A stretch of 64,000 nt of DNA from Flavobacterium jejuense (GCF_006491595.2 NZ_VEVQ02000006.1:62001-126000); one strand, 5' to 3'; positions 1 through 10,061 are shown, counted from the first letter of the stretch. Notes: generated from the sequence alone by a model not told the origin. Translations and numbers: made by a program.

Positions 1-31
1 AGAATTAGGTTTACCTTTTAAAAAGAATTAA
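1..31 (+). CDS. rplE: 50S ribosomal protein L5, 3' end only
   Basis: The first 28 bases read in frame as E-L-G-L-P-F-K-K-N followed by TAA at 29-31. A C-terminus ending in GLPF plus lysines is typical of ribosomal protein L5, and rplE is the expected gene directly upstream of rpsN in the spc operon. Only nine codons are visible, so the call rests mainly on gene order. Confidence 0.7.
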   Translation, partial: ELGLPFKKN

Positions 32-34
32 GAC

Positions 35-304
35 ATGGCTAAAGAATCAATGAAAGCCCGTGAGGCGAAAAGAGAAGCATTAGTGGCTAAATATGCTGAT
101 AAAAGAAAAGCTTTGAAGGAAGCTGGAGATTACGAAGCATTGCAAAAATTGCCTAAAAATGCTTCTCCGGTTCGTTTACATAATCGTTGTAAGTTAACTG
201 GAAGACCAAGAGGATATATGCGTCAGTTTGGACTTTCTCGTGTAACTTTCCGTGAAATGGCTAATCAAGGTTTAATTCCAGGTGTTAAAAAAGCATCTTG
301 GTAA
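35..304 (+). CDS. rpsN: 30S ribosomal protein S14
   Basis: An 89-residue S14 of the small-subunit head, following rplE after only three bases. The C-terminal half carries the S14 signature ([20 protein letters not shown], then [18 protein letters not shown]). It has the single-cysteine, zinc-free form, since the CxxC pairs of zinc-binding S14 are absent. The ATG follows the L5 stop directly, so the start is not in doubt. The next gene, rpsH, is about 100 bases away, unusually far for this operon. Confidence 0.97.
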   Translation: MAKESMKAREAKREALVAKYADKRKALKEAGDYEALQKLPKNASPVRLHNRCKLTGRPRGYMRQFGLSRVTFREMANQGLIPGVKKASW

Positions 305-328
305 TTACGCAAATTTTTTATATTTTTG
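298..328 (+). promoter_or_regulatory. Possible internal promoter between rpsN and rpsH
   Basis: The 104-base gap between rpsN and rpsH contains TATTTTTG at 321-328, a match to the Bacteroidota -7 element TAnnTTTG. A partial -33 element (CTTG) lies at about 297-300, at the end of rpsN. Every other gap in this part of the operon is 30 bases or less. The upstream element is imperfect, so this is a tentative internal promoter or leader. Confidence 0.3.
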
Positions 329-408
329 CAAACCAAAAAATAATTTTAATTGATTAAAGGTTCATTTGGTGAGTACCCTTTGAAAACCGTAATCGCAAAT
401 TTATACAT

Positions 409-807
409 ATGTATACAGATCCAATTGCAGATTTTCTTACGAGAGTTAGAAACGCTGTTAGAGCGAATCATAAAATTGTTGAGATTCCTGCTTCTAACTT
501 GAAAAAAGAAATCACAAAAATTTTATTTGATCAAGGATATATTTTAAGTTACAAATTTGATGACAGTTCTGTACAAGGAACAATCAAAATTGCTCTTAAG
601 TATGATAAAGAGACTAAAGAGTCTGTTATTAAAGATATCCAAAGAATTAGTAAACCAGGTTTGCGTAAATATGCTGGCTCTACTAAATTACCTAGAATTT
701 TAAACGGTTTAGGTGTTGCTATTGTGTCAACTTCTAAGGGTGTTATGACTGGTAAACAAGCTAAACAGCTTAATGTTGGTGGGGAAGTAATTTGTTACGT
801 ATATTAA
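409..807 (+). CDS. rpsH: 30S ribosomal protein S8
   Basis: 132 residues, full length for S8, a primary 16S rRNA-binding protein. It opens with the family start MYTDPIADFLTRVRNA and ends with the conserved STSKGVMTGKQAKQLNVGGE block that contacts helix 21 of 16S rRNA. It lies 16 bases upstream of rplF. In E. coli S8 represses the spc operon; whether that control exists here cannot be read from the sequence. Confidence 0.98.
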   Translation: MYTDPIADFLTRVRNAVRANHKIVEIPASNLKKEITKILFDQGYILSYKFDDSSVQGTIKIALKYDKETKESVIKDIQRISKPGLRKYAGSTKLPRILNGLGVAIVSTSKGVMTGKQAKQLNVGGEVICYVY

Positions 808-823
808 TAATAAAGACGAAAGA

Positions 824-1366
824 ATGTCAAGAATAGGTAAAAATCCAGTTGCAATACCTGCAGGAGTAACCGTAGAGGTGAAAGATGCAGTTATTACAGT
901 AAAAGGAAAATTAGGCGAGCTTTCTCAGGAATTTTCTGATGTTACAGTGAAAGTTGAAGACAACCAAGTTGTCGTTGAGCGTTCATCAGATCATAAGAAT
1001 GAAAGAGCGAAACATGGACTTTATCGTTCTCTTATAAACAATATGATTATAGGGGTTTCAGAAGGTTTTACAAAACAATTAGAACTAGTTGGAGTTGGAT
1101 ACAGAGCTTCTAATCAAGGTCAAAAACTTGATTTAGCTGTTGGTTTTTCTCATAACATTGTTTTAGAAGTTGTACCAGAAGTTACAGTAGAAACTATTTC
1201 TGAAAAAGGTAAAAATCCAATAGTAAAATTATCATCATTTGACAAACAATTATTAGGTCAAGTATCTGCTAAAATCAGAGCTTTCCGTAAGCCAGAACCT
1301 TATAAAGGAAAAGGAATTAAGTTTGTAGGTGAAGTATTAAGAAGAAAAGCAGGTAAATCAGCTTAA
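824..1366 (+). CDS. rplF: 50S ribosomal protein L6
   Basis: 180 residues with the two-fold repeated L6 architecture. The N-terminus [15 protein letters not shown] and the C-terminal signature [21 protein letters not shown] near residues 155-178 are both present. The protein sits at the base of the GTPase-associated region of the 50S subunit. It is co-transcribed with rpsH upstream and rplR twelve bases downstream. Confidence 0.98.
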   Translation: MSRIGKNPVAIPAGVTVEVKDAVITVKGKLGELSQEFSDVTVKVEDNQVVVERSSDHKNERAKHGLYRSLINNMIIGVSEGFTKQLELVGVGYRASNQGQKLDLAVGFSHNIVLEVVPEVTVETISEKGKNPIVKLSSFDKQLLGQVSAKIRAFRKPEPYKGKGIKFVGEVLRRKAGKSA

Positions 1367-1377
1367 AAATTAAGACT

Positions 1378-1728
1378 ATGTCATTAACAAAAACTGAAAG
1401 AAGACAAAGAATAAAATTCAGAATAAGAAAGGTTGTTAGCGGTACTACTGCTCAACCTAGATTAGCTGTTTTTAGATCTAATAAAGAAATCTATGCACAA
1501 GTCATAGATGACGTTAACGGTGTTACAATGGTTGCTGCATCTTCTCGTGATAAAGAAGTAACTAAAGGTACAAATATTGAAACTGCTAATGCAGTTGGAA
1601 AATTAGTGGCTGAAAGAGCTCTTAAAGCAGGTATAACTAATATCACTTTTGATAGAGGTGGGTATTTATATCATGGTCGTGTAAAATCATTAGCTGAAGG
1701 AGCGAGAGAAGCTGGACTTAAATTCTAA
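1378..1728 (+). CDS. rplR: 50S ribosomal protein L18
   Basis: 116 residues, the usual bacterial L18 length. The basic N-terminus and the motifs [20 protein letters not shown] (here [20 protein letters not shown]) and [20 protein letters not shown] near the C-terminus identify this 5S rRNA-binding protein. The ATG lies 11 bases after rplF and the stop is six bases before rpsE. Confidence 0.98.
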   Translation: MSLTKTERRQRIKFRIRKVVSGTTAQPRLAVFRSNKEIYAQVIDDVNGVTMVAASSRDKEVTKGTNIETANAVGKLVAERALKAGITNITFDRGGYLYHGRVKSLAEGAREAGLKF

Positions 1729-1734
1729 GAAAGT

Positions 1735-2259
1735 ATGTATCAAAAATATAAAAATGTAGAGCTAGTAAAGCCAAGTGGTCTTGAGTTAAAAGATCGTTTG
1801 GTAAGTGTGAACCGTGTAACGAAAGTTACTAAAGGAGGTAGAGCATTCGGATTTTCTGCTATTGTTGTAGTAGGAGACGAGAATGGTGTAGTTGGTCATG
1901 GGTTAGGAAAGTCTAAAGATGTTTCTGAAGCAATTGCAAAAGCAGTTGAAGATGCTAAGAAAAATCTTGTAAGAATTCCTTTGAATAGTGCTACTGTTCC
2001 TCATGAGCAAAAAGGTAAGTTTGGTGGAGCAAGAGTGTTTTTAATGCCTGCTTCTCATGGTACTGGAGTTATTGCTGGTGGTGCTGTGCGTGCGGTATTA
2101 GAATCGGTTGGAGTGCATGATGTATTATCAAAATCTCAGGGTTCATCAAATCCTCATAACGTTGTTAAAGCTACTTTTGATGCTTTATTACAAATGAGAA
2201 GTGCTTTAACTGTTGCTAAGCAAAGAGGAGTTTCTCTAGATAAAGTATTTAAAAGTTAA
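1735..2259 (+). CDS. rpsE: 30S ribosomal protein S5
   Basis: 174 residues containing the N-terminal double-stranded-RNA-binding-like S5 domain ([19 protein letters not shown] near residues 22-41) and the C-terminal S5 fold ([21 protein letters not shown]). S5 lies near the mRNA entry tunnel and affects decoding accuracy. Spacing to both neighbours is short, consistent with a single operon. Confidence 0.98.
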   Translation: MYQKYKNVELVKPSGLELKDRLVSVNRVTKVTKGGRAFGFSAIVVVGDENGVVGHGLGKSKDVSEAIAKAVEDAKKNLVRIPLNSATVPHEQKGKFGGARVFLMPASHGTGVIAGGAVRAVLESVGVHDVLSKSQGSSNPHNVVKATFDALLQMRSALTVAKQRGVSLDKVFKS

Positions 2260-2271
2260 AATTCAAGGAAG

Positions 2272-2454
2272 ATGACAAAAATTTTAGTAAAGCAAGTTAG
2301 AAGTAAAATCAATTGTCCTGAAACTCAAAAGAGAACATTGGAATCTTTAGGGTTAAGAAAATTGGGACAAGTTGTTGAGCATGACGCAAGTCCTGCTGTC
2401 CTTGGAATGGTAAATAAAGTTAAACACTTAGTTTCTGTTGAAGAAGCTAAATAA
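2272..2454 (+). CDS. rpmD: 50S ribosomal protein L30
   Basis: A 60-residue protein of the bacterial-type L30 family: ILVKQVRSKINCPETQKRTL at the N-terminus, then LGLRKLGQVVEHDASPAVLG. The length and the position between rpsE and rplO are both typical. Confidence 0.97.
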   Translation: MTKILVKQVRSKINCPETQKRTLESLGLRKLGQVVEHDASPAVLGMVNKVKHLVSVEEAK

Positions 2455-2465
2455 TAATATTCGTT

Positions 2466-2918
2466 ATGAATTTAAGTAACTTACAACCAGCTGAAGGTTC
2501 AGTTCACAACCAAAATAAAAGATTAGGTAGAGGAGAAGGTTCTGGTAAAGGTGGTACTGCTGCTAGAGGACACAAAGGAGCTAAATCTCGTTCTGGTTAT
2601 TCAAAGAAAATTGGTTTTGAAGGTGGTCAAATGCCACTTCAAAGACGTGTACCTAAGTTTGGTTTTAAAAATATTAATAGAGTAGAATATCAAGGAATTA
2701 ACCTTGATACTATTCAAGCTCTAGTTGATAATGGTGTTATTACTGATGTTTTAGATTTATCAGTAATCATCGATAGTCGTTTGGCTACAAAAAATAGCTT
2801 AGTAAAGATTTTAGGAAGAGGTGAGCTAAAGGCTAAACTTAAAGTAAGTGCTCACAAATTTACTGCTACTGCAAAGGCTGCTATAGAAGCTGCTGGTGGA
2901 GAAGCTGTAACTTTATAA
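2466..2918 (+). CDS. rplO: 50S ribosomal protein L15
   Basis: 150 residues. The glycine/arginine-rich N-terminal extension (RLGRGEGSGKGGTAARGHKG, residues 19-38) and the following GFEGGQMPLQRRVPKFGF block are diagnostic for L15. The C-terminus shows the VSAHKFTATAKAAIEAAGG motif. It ends 13 bases before secY. Confidence 0.98.
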   Translation: MNLSNLQPAEGSVHNQNKRLGRGEGSGKGGTAARGHKGAKSRSGYSKKIGFEGGQMPLQRRVPKFGFKNINRVEYQGINLDTIQALVDNGVITDVLDLSVIIDSRLATKNSLVKILGRGELKAKLKVSAHKFTATAKAAIEAAGGEAVTL

Positions 2919-2931
2919 TCCTTTTAGTAAA

Positions 2932-4275
2932 ATGAAGAAATTTATAGATTCATTAGTTAATGCTTGGAAAATAGAAGAGTTAAAAAATAGAATTTTATTG
3001 ACTCTTGGATTGTTATTAGTGTACCGTTTTGGTGCTCAAGTGACTCTTCCTGGTATTGACGCTACTAAATTAGGAAATCTTACTAATCAAACAGAGCAAG
3101 GTATTGGATGGTTAATCAATGTATTTACAGGAGGCGCGTTTTCACAAGCCTCTGTATTTGCATTAGGTATCATGCCTTATATTTCAGCGTCTATTGTGGT
3201 TCAGTTAATGGGTATTGCTATACCTTATTTACAAAAACTACAAAAAGATGGTGAAAGTGGAAGAAAGAAAATCAATCAAATCACTAGATGGTTGACAATC
3301 TTAATAACATTAGTACAAGGACCAGGCTACATATATAATTTATATTCAACCTTACCTCCAGATGCTTTTTTATTAGGGTTTTCGTCGTTTTCATTTTTGT
3401 TTTCTTCTGTATTAATTTTAGTTACGGGTACAATTTTTGCCATGTGGTTGGGAGAGAAAATTACAGATAAAGGTATTGGAAACGGAATATCGCTATTAAT
3501 TATGGTTGGTATTATTGCAAGAATGCCACAAGCATTTATACAAGAAATTAGTTCTCGAACAGTTCAGGCTAATGGAGGTATCATGATGATAGTACTAGAG
3601 GTTGTTCTTTGGTTTGTTATTATTATAGCTTGTATATTACTAGTAATGGCTGTAAGAAAAATCCCTGTTCAATATGCTAGAAGAACAGTTTCTGGAGATT
3701 TTGAACAAGATATGATGGGGTCTAGACAGTTTATTCCACTTAAGCTTAATGCATCTGGTGTAATGCCAATTATTTTTGCTCAAGCGATAATGTTTATTCC
3801 TGCTGCGGTTTCTGGTTTATCTAAATCTGATGCAGCACAATCGTTAGCTGGAATGTTTAATAATCCTTTTGGATTAGTATATAATATAGTATTTGCTTTG
3901 TTAATTATAATTTTTACGTATTTTTACACCGCAATTACTGTCCCAACTAATAAAATGGCTGATGATTTAAAAAGAAGTGGAGGTTTTATACCGGGTATTA
4001 GACCAGGTGTTGAAACTGGAGACTATCTTGATAAAATTATGTCTTTAATTACTTTTCCAGGATCTTTATTCTTAGCTCTAATAGCTGTATTTCCAGCTAT
4101 TGCAGTTAGTTTATTGAAAGTGCAAGGTGCTTGGGGTTATTTTTATGGAGGTACTTCTTTATTAATTATGGTAGGAGTTGCAATTGATACTATTCAACAA
4201 ATAAATTCTTATTTATTGAATAAACACTATGATGGATTGATGAAAACAGGTAAAAATAGAAAAGCAGTAGCTTAA
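2932..4275 (+). CDS. secY: Preprotein translocase subunit SecY
   Basis: 447 residues, the channel-forming subunit of the SecYEG translocon in the inner membrane. The reading frame shows about ten hydrophobic segments, the N-terminal stretch [20 protein letters not shown] as TM1, the plug region [20 protein letters not shown], and the conserved cytoplasmic loop with [15 protein letters not shown]. It is embedded in the ribosomal operon as in nearly all bacteria. No adk or map gene separates it from infA. Confidence 0.98.
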   Translation: MKKFIDSLVNAWKIEELKNRILLTLGLLLVYRFGAQVTLPGIDATKLGNLTNQTEQGIGWLINVFTGGAFSQASVFALGIMPYISASIVVQLMGIAIPYLQKLQKDGESGRKKINQITRWLTILITLVQGPGYIYNLYSTLPPDAFLLGFSSFSFLFSSVLILVTGTIFAMWLGEKITDKGIGNGISLLIMVGIIARMPQAFIQEISSRTVQANGGIMMIVLEVVLWFVIIIACILLVMAVRKIPVQYARRTVSGDFEQDMMGSRQFIPLKLNASGVMPIIFAQAIMFIPAAVSGLSKSDAAQSLAGMFNNPFGLVYNIVFALLIIIFTYFYTAITVPTNKMADDLKRSGGFIPGIRPGVETGDYLDKIMSLITFPGSLFLALIAVFPAIAVSLLKVQGAWGYFYGGTSLLIMVGVAIDTIQQINSYLLNKHYDGLMKTGKNRKAVA

Positions 4276-4285
4276 ATTATTTTTT

Positions 4286-4501
4286 ATGGCAAAACAATCA
4301 GCAATAGAACAAGACGGAACAATAGTAGAGGCATTATCTAATGCTATGTTTCGTGTAGAATTAGAAAATGGACATGTTGTAATTGCTCATATTTCTGGTA
4401 AGATGCGTATGCATTACATTAAATTGTTACCAGGAGATAAGGTAAAACTTGAAATGAGTCCTTACGATTTAACAAAAGCAAGAATTACATATAGATACTA
4501 A
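4286..4501 (+). CDS. infA: Translation initiation factor IF-1
   Basis: 71 residues forming a single S1-like OB-fold: [38 protein letters not shown], and [22 protein letters not shown]-1 binds the 30S A site during initiation. It lies 10 bases after secY and 10 bases before rpmJ. Confidence 0.98.
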   Translation: MAKQSAIEQDGTIVEALSNAMFRVELENGHVVIAHISGKMRMHYIKLLPGDKVKLEMSPYDLTKARITYRY

Positions 4502-4511
4502 AGCTAGTAAA

Positions 4512-4628
4512 ATGAAAGTAAGAGCATCAGTAAAAAAGAGAAGTGCCGAGTGCATTATAGTACGTAGAAAAGGAAGATTATACGTGATTAACAAAAAGAA
4601 TCCTAGATTTAAACAAAGACAAGGATAA
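4512..4628 (+). CDS. rpmJ: 50S ribosomal protein L36
   Basis: A 38-codon reading frame starting [20 protein letters not shown] and ending [12 protein letters not shown], the standard L36 pattern. It has one cysteine rather than the four zinc ligands of the C+ form, so it is the zinc-independent type. It sits between infA and rpsM with gaps of 10 and 2 bases. Confidence 0.96.
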
Positions 4629-4630
4629 TT

Positions 4631-5005
4631 ATGGCAAGAATTGCAGGGGTAGATATACCTAAACAGAAAAGAGGAGTTATTGCTTTAACATACATATTTG
4701 GTATTGGCAGTAGCAGAGCTAAAGATATTTTAGCCAAAGCTCAAGTTAGTGAAGATAAAAAAGTTCAAGAATGGAATGATGATGAAATCAGTGCTATTCG
4801 TGATGCTGTATCTTATTTCAAAATTGAAGGTGAATTACGTTCAGAAATTCAATTAAACATTAAGCGTTTAATGGATATTGGATGTCAAAGAGGTATTCGT
4901 CATAGAGCTGGACTTCCATTAAGAGGTCAAAGAACTAAAAATAACTCTAGAACTAGAAAAGGTAAAAGAAAAACTGTTGCTAACAAGAAAAAAGCAACTA
5001 AATAA
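4631..5005 (+). CDS. rpsM: 30S ribosomal protein S13
   Basis: 124 residues. The start [20 protein letters not shown], the helix-two-turns-helix region, and the C-terminal [20 protein letters not shown] tail are family hallmarks. S13 contacts P-site tRNA and the 50S bridge B1. The lysine-rich C-terminal tail is normal for the family. Confidence 0.98.
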   Translation: MARIAGVDIPKQKRGVIALTYIFGIGSSRAKDILAKAQVSEDKKVQEWNDDEISAIRDAVSYFKIEGELRSEIQLNIKRLMDIGCQRGIRHRAGLPLRGQRTKNNSRTRKGKRKTVANKKKATK

Positions 5006-5017
5006 TAAGTAAGTAAT

Positions 5018-5401
5018 ATGGCTAAGGCAACAACAAAAAAACGTAAAGTTATCGTTGAATCTACAGGAGAAGCGCATATTAATGCTACTTTTAATAATAT
5101 CATTATTTCTTTAACTAATAAGAAAGGTGAAGTTATTTCTTGGTCTTCAGCTGGTAAAATGGGCTTTAGAGGTTCTAAAAAGAATACTCCATACGCAGCT
5201 CAAATGGCAGCAGAAGATTGTGCTAAAGTAGCACTTGAAGCTGGTCTTAAGAAAGTGAAAGTTTATGTTAAAGGTCCTGGAAACGGTAGAGAATCTGCTA
5301 TACGCTCAATACACAATGGTGGAATTGAAGTATCTGAAATTATCGACGTTACTCCAATGCCTCACAATGGATGTAGACCTCCAAAGAGAAGAAGAGTATA
5401 A
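5018..5401 (+). CDS. rpsK: 30S ribosomal protein S11
   Basis: 127 residues with [20 protein letters not shown] near the N-terminus, [20 protein letters not shown] in the middle and the C-terminal signature [19 protein letters not shown]11 lines the mRNA exit path on the platform. It is followed by a 90-base gap that can fold (see the rpsD leader). Confidence 0.98.
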   Translation: MAKATTKKRKVIVESTGEAHINATFNNIIISLTNKKGEVISWSSAGKMGFRGSKKNTPYAAQMAAEDCAKVALEAGLKKVKVYVKGPGNGRESAIRSIHNGGIEVSEIIDVTPMPHNGCRPPKRRRV

Positions 5402-5420
5402 TATTTATAAGTGTATAACC

Positions 5421-5477
5421 AAGATAGAATAACGATTATCGAAGGATTATTTGACCTGAATTCATAATCACTATCTT
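5421..5477 (+). promoter_or_regulatory. Folded leader upstream of rpsD
   Basis: The gap between rpsK and rpsD contains two nested complementary pairs: AAGATAG at 5421-5427 with CTATCTT at 5471-5477, and GATTAT at 5434-5439 with ATAATC at 5464-5469. Together they form one interrupted stem-loop ending 14 bases before the rpsD ATG. S4 represses its own mRNA through leader structures in other bacteria. An S4 autoregulatory site is therefore a reasonable inference, but homology to known ones is not visible. Confidence 0.4.
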
Positions 5478-5491
5478 AATTAATTTTAAAA

Positions 5492-6097
5492 ATGGCAAGA
5501 TATACTGGTCCAAAAACTAAAATTGCTCGTAAATTTGGCGAAGCAATATTCGGAGAAGATAAAGCCTTCGAAAAAAGAAATTACCCTCCAGGGCAACATG
5601 GTTTAGCAAAGAAAAGAGGTAAAAAATCTGAATACGCTGTTCAATTAATGGAAAAACAAAAAGCTAAATATACTTATGGTATTTTAGAGCGTCAATTCAG
5701 AAATTTATTCGAAAAAGCTTCTGCTGCTTCTGGTGTAACAGGTGAAATCTTATTACAATTATGTGAAGCTCGTTTAGATAATGTTGTTTATAGAATGGGT
5801 ATCGCTCCTTCTCGTAGAGCAGCTCGTCAAATTGTATCACACAGACACGTTACTGTTAATGGTGAATTGGTAAACGTACCATCTTACCATTTAAAAGCTG
5901 GAGACAAAGTAGCAGTACGTGAAAAGTCTAAATCTCTTGAAGCTATTGAAAGATCTTTATCTAATTCTTCTCAAGTTTATGAGTGGATTACTTGGAATAA
6001 TGATACAAAAGAAGGTACTTTTGTTTCTGTTCCTCAAAGACTTCAGATTCCAGAAAATATTAAAGAGCAACTAATCGTTGAGTTGTATAACAAATAA
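5492..6097 (+). CDS. rpsD: 30S ribosomal protein S4
   Basis: 201 residues. The N-terminus [17 protein letters not shown] and NYPPGQHG motif lead into the S4 core, and the S4 RNA-binding domain ([20 protein letters not shown], then HRHVTVNG) lies around residues 92-135. S4 nucleates 30S assembly. Cysteine zinc ligands at the N-terminus are absent, so it is the C- form. Confidence 0.98.
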   Translation: MARYTGPKTKIARKFGEAIFGEDKAFEKRNYPPGQHGLAKKRGKKSEYAVQLMEKQKAKYTYGILERQFRNLFEKASAASGVTGEILLQLCEARLDNVVYRMGIAPSRRAARQIVSHRHVTVNGELVNVPSYHLKAGDKVAVREKSKSLEAIERSLSNSSQVYEWITWNNDTKEGTFVSVPQRLQIPENIKEQLIVELYNK

Positions 6098-6117
6098 AAA
6101 CTGACTTTAGTCGAAAT

Positions 6118-7110
6118 ATGGCATTATTTAATTTTCAAAAGCCCGATAAAGTTATCATGATCGATTCAACCGATTTTGAAGGTAAATTTGAATTTAGACC
6201 TTTAGAACCTGGTTATGGATTGACTGTTGGTAATGCATTAAGAAGAGTTTTACTTTCTTCTCTAGAAGGATACGCTATTACATCTGTAAGAATTGAAGGT
6301 GTTGAACATGAGTTTTCAACTATTTCAGGTGTAGTGGAAGATGTTACAGAAATTATCTTAAACTTAAAACAAGTACGTTTTAAACGTCAAATTGAAGATG
6401 TAGATAATGAATCTGTTTCTATTTCTATCTCTGGGAAAGAACAAATAACTGCAGGTGATTTCCAAAAATTCATTTCAGGTTTTCAAGTTTTAAACCCTGA
6501 TTTTGTAATTTGTAATCTTGATAGTAAAACCACTATCAATATGGAGCTATCTATTGAAAAAGGTAGAGGTTATGTTCCTGCTGAAGAAAACAAAAAAGCA
6601 AACGCACCAATTGGAACTATTTTTACAGATTCTATTTATACACCTGTAAAAAATGTAAAATATAGTATTGAGAATTTTCGTGTTGAGCAAAAAACTGATT
6701 ATGAAAAATTAGTTTTTGAAATCATTACAGATGGTTCTATCAATCCAAAAGATGCATTAACTGAAGCAGCAAAAACGTTGATTCACCACTTTATGTTGTT
6801 TTCAGATGAGAGAATTACACTTGAGGCTGATGAAATCGCTCAAACAGAATCTTATGATGAAGAATCTTTACATATGAGACAGTTATTAAAAACTAAACTT
6901 GTAGATATGGATTTATCTGTTAGAGCTTTAAATTGTTTAAAAGCGGCTGAAGTAGATACACTTGGAGACTTAGTTTCTTTCAACAAAAATGATTTGATGA
7001 AATTCCGTAATTTTGGTAAAAAATCTTTGACAGAACTTGATGAATTAGTTGCTGCTAAAGGTCTTAATTTCGGTATGGATTTAGGTAAATATAAATTAGA
7101 TAAAGAATAA
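6118..7110 (+). CDS. rpoA: DNA-directed RNA polymerase subunit alpha
   Basis: 330 residues, normal for alpha. The N-terminal domain contains [20 protein letters not shown], which contacts beta/beta-prime and drives dimerisation. The C-terminal domain contains the HhH-type segment [20 protein letters not shown] and [15 protein letters not shown] that binds promoter UP elements and activators. It lies 20 bases after rpsD and is followed by rplQ, the canonical alpha-operon order. Confidence 0.98.
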   Translation: MALFNFQKPDKVIMIDSTDFEGKFEFRPLEPGYGLTVGNALRRVLLSSLEGYAITSVRIEGVEHEFSTISGVVEDVTEIILNLKQVRFKRQIEDVDNESVSISISGKEQITAGDFQKFISGFQVLNPDFVICNLDSKTTINMELSIEKGRGYVPAEENKKANAPIGTIFTDSIYTPVKNVKYSIENFRVEQKTDYEKLVFEIITDGSINPKDALTEAAKTLIHHFMLFSDERITLEADEIAQTESYDEESLHMRQLLKTKLVDMDLSVRALNCLKAAEVDTLGDLVSFNKNDLMKFRNFGKKSLTELDELVAAKGLNFGMDLGKYKLDKE

Positions 7111-7172
7111 ATTACTTCATATTTTGCTCTCCATAGCGGATTGTAGCAAGATGAAGGTTAAATAGTAAGGTC

Positions 7173-7661
7173 ATGAGACACGGAAAAAAATTCAATCACT
7201 TAAGCAGACAAAAAGGTCATAGAGCTGCTATGTTGGCTAATATGGCATGTTCTTTAATTGAACATAAGCGTATTAATACAACTGTTGCAAAAGCAAAAGC
7301 TTTAAAACAATTTGTTGAGCCTTTAGTTACAAAATCTAAGGAAGATACTACTCATAATAGACGTATTGTATTTTCTTATTTGAGAAATAAATATGCAGTA
7401 ACTGAATTGTTCAGAGAAGTTTCAGCTAAAGTTGGAGATCGTCCAGGAGGGTATACTCGTATCATTAAAATGGGTAATCGTTTAGGAGATAATGCTGATA
7501 TGGCAATGATCGAACTTGTAGATTTTAATGAATTATACAACGGAGGTAAGAAAGAAGAGAAAAAAGCTACAACTCGTCGTAGTAGAGCTAAAAAAACTGA
7601 GGTACCTGCTACTGAAGCACCTGCCACAGATTCTTCTGAAAACACTGAAGCTACTGAATAA
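7173..7661 (+). CDS. rplQ: 50S ribosomal protein L17
   Basis: 162 residues. The first 115 are the conserved L17 fold ([20 protein letters not shown], then [11 protein letters not shown] and [12 protein letters not shown]). Residues from about 125 onward are a lysine- then threonine/glutamate-rich low-complexity tail, which is common in Bacteroidota L17. It is the last gene of the ribosomal operon and is followed at once by a terminator. Confidence 0.97.
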   Translation: MRHGKKFNHLSRQKGHRAAMLANMACSLIEHKRINTTVAKAKALKQFVEPLVTKSKEDTTHNRRIVFSYLRNKYAVTELFREVSAKVGDRPGGYTRIIKMGNRLGDNADMAMIELVDFNELYNGGKKEEKKATTRRSRAKKTEVPATEAPATDSSENTEATE

Positions 7662-7686
7662 TCATGGAGAAATGATTAATAATATT

Positions 7687-7722
7687 AAAAAGGATAAACT
7701 TTCAATAGTTTATCCTTTTTTT
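7687..7722 (+). terminator. Rho-independent terminator of the ribosomal operon
   Basis: AAAAGGATAAACT and AGTTTATCCTTTTTT are perfect inverted repeats separated by six bases and followed by a T-run. The site lies about 25 bases after the rplQ stop and before the carA promoter. Confidence 0.9.
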
Positions 7723-7730
7723 ATATCTTT

Positions 7731-7759
7731 TTTGAAACCATTTTTTTACACTAAATTTG
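7731..7759 (+). promoter_or_regulatory. carA promoter (Bacteroidota type)
   Basis: TTTG at 7731-7734 and TAAATTTG at 7752-7759 are separated by 17 bases, matching the Flavobacterium consensus TTTG-N17-23-TAnnTTTG. It lies directly after the ribosomal terminator and 17 bases before the carA ATG. Confidence 0.75.
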
Positions 7760-7776
7760 CAAAAACAACACAACAA

Positions 7777-8895
7777 ATGAAATATAATAATAGACCACAA
7801 GCTATCTTGCTACTTAAAGATGGTACAATTTTTTATGGTAAATCTATAGGTATAGAGGGAACAACTTTTGGAGAGGTTGCTTTTAATACTGGTACAACTG
7901 GTTATCAGGAAATCTTTACTGATCCTTCTTATTTTGGACAAATAATGGTTACCACAAATGCACATATTGGTAATTATGGGGTTAATAATGAAGATGTAGA
8001 ATCTAATAGTGTTAAAATTTCTGGTTTGGTATGTAAAAACTTTAGTTTTAACTACTCTAGAGATAATGCCTCAGAAAGTCTTTTCGAATATTTGGAAAAG
8101 CAAAAGCTAATAGTTATTTCAGATGTTGATACAAGAGCTCTTGTTAGTTATATAAGAGATAATGGAGCAATGAATGCAATAATTTCTACAGATGGTACGT
8201 CAGTAGAAGTTTTAAAAGAGAAGCTTAAAAATGCACCTGAAATGAATGGTTTGGAGTTAGCTTCAAAAGTTTCAACAAAAGAGCCTTATTTTTTTGGTAA
8301 TGATACAGCTATATATAAAATAGCAGCTTTAGATTTAGGAATTAAAACTAATATTTTGAGGAATTTAGCGAATAGAAATTGTTATATAAAAGTTTTTCCT
8401 TTTAATGCTAGTTTTGAGGAACTAAAATCATTTAATCCTGATGGTTATTTTCTTTCAAATGGACCTGGTGATCCTGAACCTTTACTCAATGCACAGCAAG
8501 TTGCAAAAGATATTCTGTTAGAAGATAGACCATTGTTTGGAATATGTCTTGGGCATCAGGTAATAGCTTTAGCAAATGGAATTTCTACTTATAAAATGTT
8601 TAATGGTCATAGGGGAATTAATCATCCAGTTAAAAATTTAGTTACTGGAAAAGGTGAGATTACTTCGCAAAATCATGGTTTTGCAGTAGTTAAAGAAGAA
8701 TTAGAAAATCACCCAGAATTTGAGTTGACTCACGAACATTTAAATGATGGTACTGTTGCAGGCATGAAAATGAAAAATAAAAATTGTTTTTCTGTGCAAT
8801 ATCATCCTGAAGCAAGCCCTGGACCACACGATTCAACTTATTTGTTCGACCAATTTATAGAAAACATGAAGAAGCAAAAAATACAAGAAGCATAA
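7777..8895 (+). CDS. carA: Carbamoyl-phosphate synthase small subunit
   Basis: 372 residues from the ATG at 7777. The open frame extends further upstream, but that part overlaps rplQ, the terminator and the promoter. This glutamine amidotransferase subunit delivers ammonia to CarB for pyrimidine and arginine synthesis. The N-terminal CPSase domain contains FGEVAFNTGTTGYQEIFTDP. The class-I amidotransferase domain shows SNGPGDPEP, the nucleophile loop LFGICLGHQV and the His/Glu motif QYHPEASPGPHDS. The carB gene is not in the window. Confidence 0.97.
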   Translation: MKYNNRPQAILLLKDGTIFYGKSIGIEGTTFGEVAFNTGTTGYQEIFTDPSYFGQIMVTTNAHIGNYGVNNEDVESNSVKISGLVCKNFSFNYSRDNASESLFEYLEKQKLIVISDVDTRALVSYIRDNGAMNAIISTDGTSVEVLKEKLKNAPEMNGLELASKVSTKEPYFFGNDTAIYKIAALDLGIKTNILRNLANRNCYIKVFPFNASFEELKSFNPDGYFLSNGPGDPEPLLNAQQVAKDILLEDRPLFGICLGHQVIALANGISTYKMFNGHRGINHPVKNLVTGKGEITSQNHGFAVVKEELENHPEFELTHEHLNDGTVAGMKMKNKNCFSVQYHPEASPGPHDSTYLFDQFIENMKKQKIQEA

Positions 8896-8900
8896 TATTT

Positions 8901-10061
8901 ATGAAAAAGAAAATATTATTCTTTTTATTGTTCTGTTGTATTGGTTTTTCACAAGAGAACACTATAAAAGGAATTATTAAAGATGCTGAAACTAATGAAG
9001 TAATTCCTTTTGTAAATATTATTTTCAAAGACAGTAAAGACGATTTTTCATCAGGTTCAATGTCTAACGAAAATGGTGAGTTTTCAATAGATAAAACAAA
9101 AATAGTTGAGTTTAGTCATTTAAATTATGAGAGCCAAAACGTTGAATTAAAGGAATCATTGAATGAAATTTACTTGATGCCTAAGGTTTATATTTTGGAT
9201 GAAATAATCATGTCTAATATTTCTGGAAAAGACCATCTAAAATCGTTGATTAAAGATGCAAAAATTAGAGCTGTTAAGAATACAAAATTAAGTACTTACG
9301 GTAGAGAAATTGTCAAAATAAATAATCAATACACTAAGTTTGCAGATGCAAAAATTGATTATTTTATAAAAAAAGGCAATGGGAAGTCAGTTTTACAGAT
9401 AAAACAAAGTAGAGCCTTTAAAGCAGATTTAATAGATTCAACGAGTTCAGTCTTAAATTCTATGGATTCAGCCTATGATGTAAGAGATTATGTTAAAAAT
9501 GCTTATAACTTTGATGGTATTGAAAGATTGGTTAAAAGTAATGACTATACTTTTGATAGGTATTTGAGAAGGGATGAATCAGGTTTTGAATATGAATATA
9601 TAAAAGTAATTCCTAATCCAGATAGTGATAAGCTTTTGTATGAGGGATATGTTATTGTAGATAGTAAAACCAATAAAATAATTGAATTTAAAGTTGAGCT
9701 TGCTAAGTCTCACAAGAAGAATTCTAAACTTAAAAATATAATAATTGCTAAATTTAAAATTATTGATCATTCCGTTTGGTGTAAACTTAAATATACTAAC
9801 GATCAGTATGAGTTAGTTTACTATAAAAATAGTTTTGATATTTATATTCAAATGGGTAAGAAAGTACATGATAATGTTAGTTCAACTTGTGATTTATTTG
9901 TTTATGATTACAAAAATGATGTAGATATACCTAAAGAAGGCTATAAAGGAAAAACTATTTTTGAGGCAGGAACAAACTTTACGGAGAATTTCTGGAACAT
10001 GAATAATATATATCCTTTGAAAGAGAGTGAGCAGCAGTTTATAAATTCAGTTAAGAATTAA
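8901..10061 (+). CDS. Exported CarboxypepD_reg-like domain protein
   Basis: 386 residues with a clear N-terminal signal peptide (KKKILFFLLFCCIGFSQ). Residues about 20-90 form a carboxypeptidase-regulatory-like beta-sandwich (IKGIIKDAETNEVIPFVNII, then SMSNENGEFSI) as found at the start of many Bacteroidota outer-membrane proteins. The remainder, rich in beta-strand patterns such as YEGYVIVDSKTNKIIEFKVE, resembles the periplasmic DUF5686-type proteins but lacks a long beta-barrel. It starts five bases after carA and is probably co-transcribed. Its function is not known. Confidence 0.75.
   Translation: MKKKILFFLLFCCIGFSQENTIKGIIKDAETNEVIPFVNIIFKDSKDDFSSGSMSNENGEFSIDKTKIVEFSHLNYESQNVELKESLNEIYLMPKVYILDEIIMSNISGKDHLKSLIKDAKIRAVKNTKLSTYGREIVKINNQYTKFADAKIDYFIKKGNGKSVLQIKQSRAFKADLIDSTSSVLNSMDSAYDVRDYVKNAYNFDGIERLVKSNDYTFDRYLRRDESGFEYEYIKVIPNPDSDKLLYEGYVIVDSKTNKIIEFKVELAKSHKKNSKLKNIIIAKFKIIDHSVWCKLKYTNDQYELVYYKNSFDIYIQMGKKVHDNVSSTCDLFVYDYKNDVDIPKEGYKGKTIFEAGTNFTENFWNMNNIYPLKESEQQFINSVKN

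Noticed and set aside
7528..7776. N-terminal extension of carA
   Set aside because: The extension overlaps rplQ in another frame and contains the ribosomal terminator and the carA promoter; CarA homology starts after 7777.
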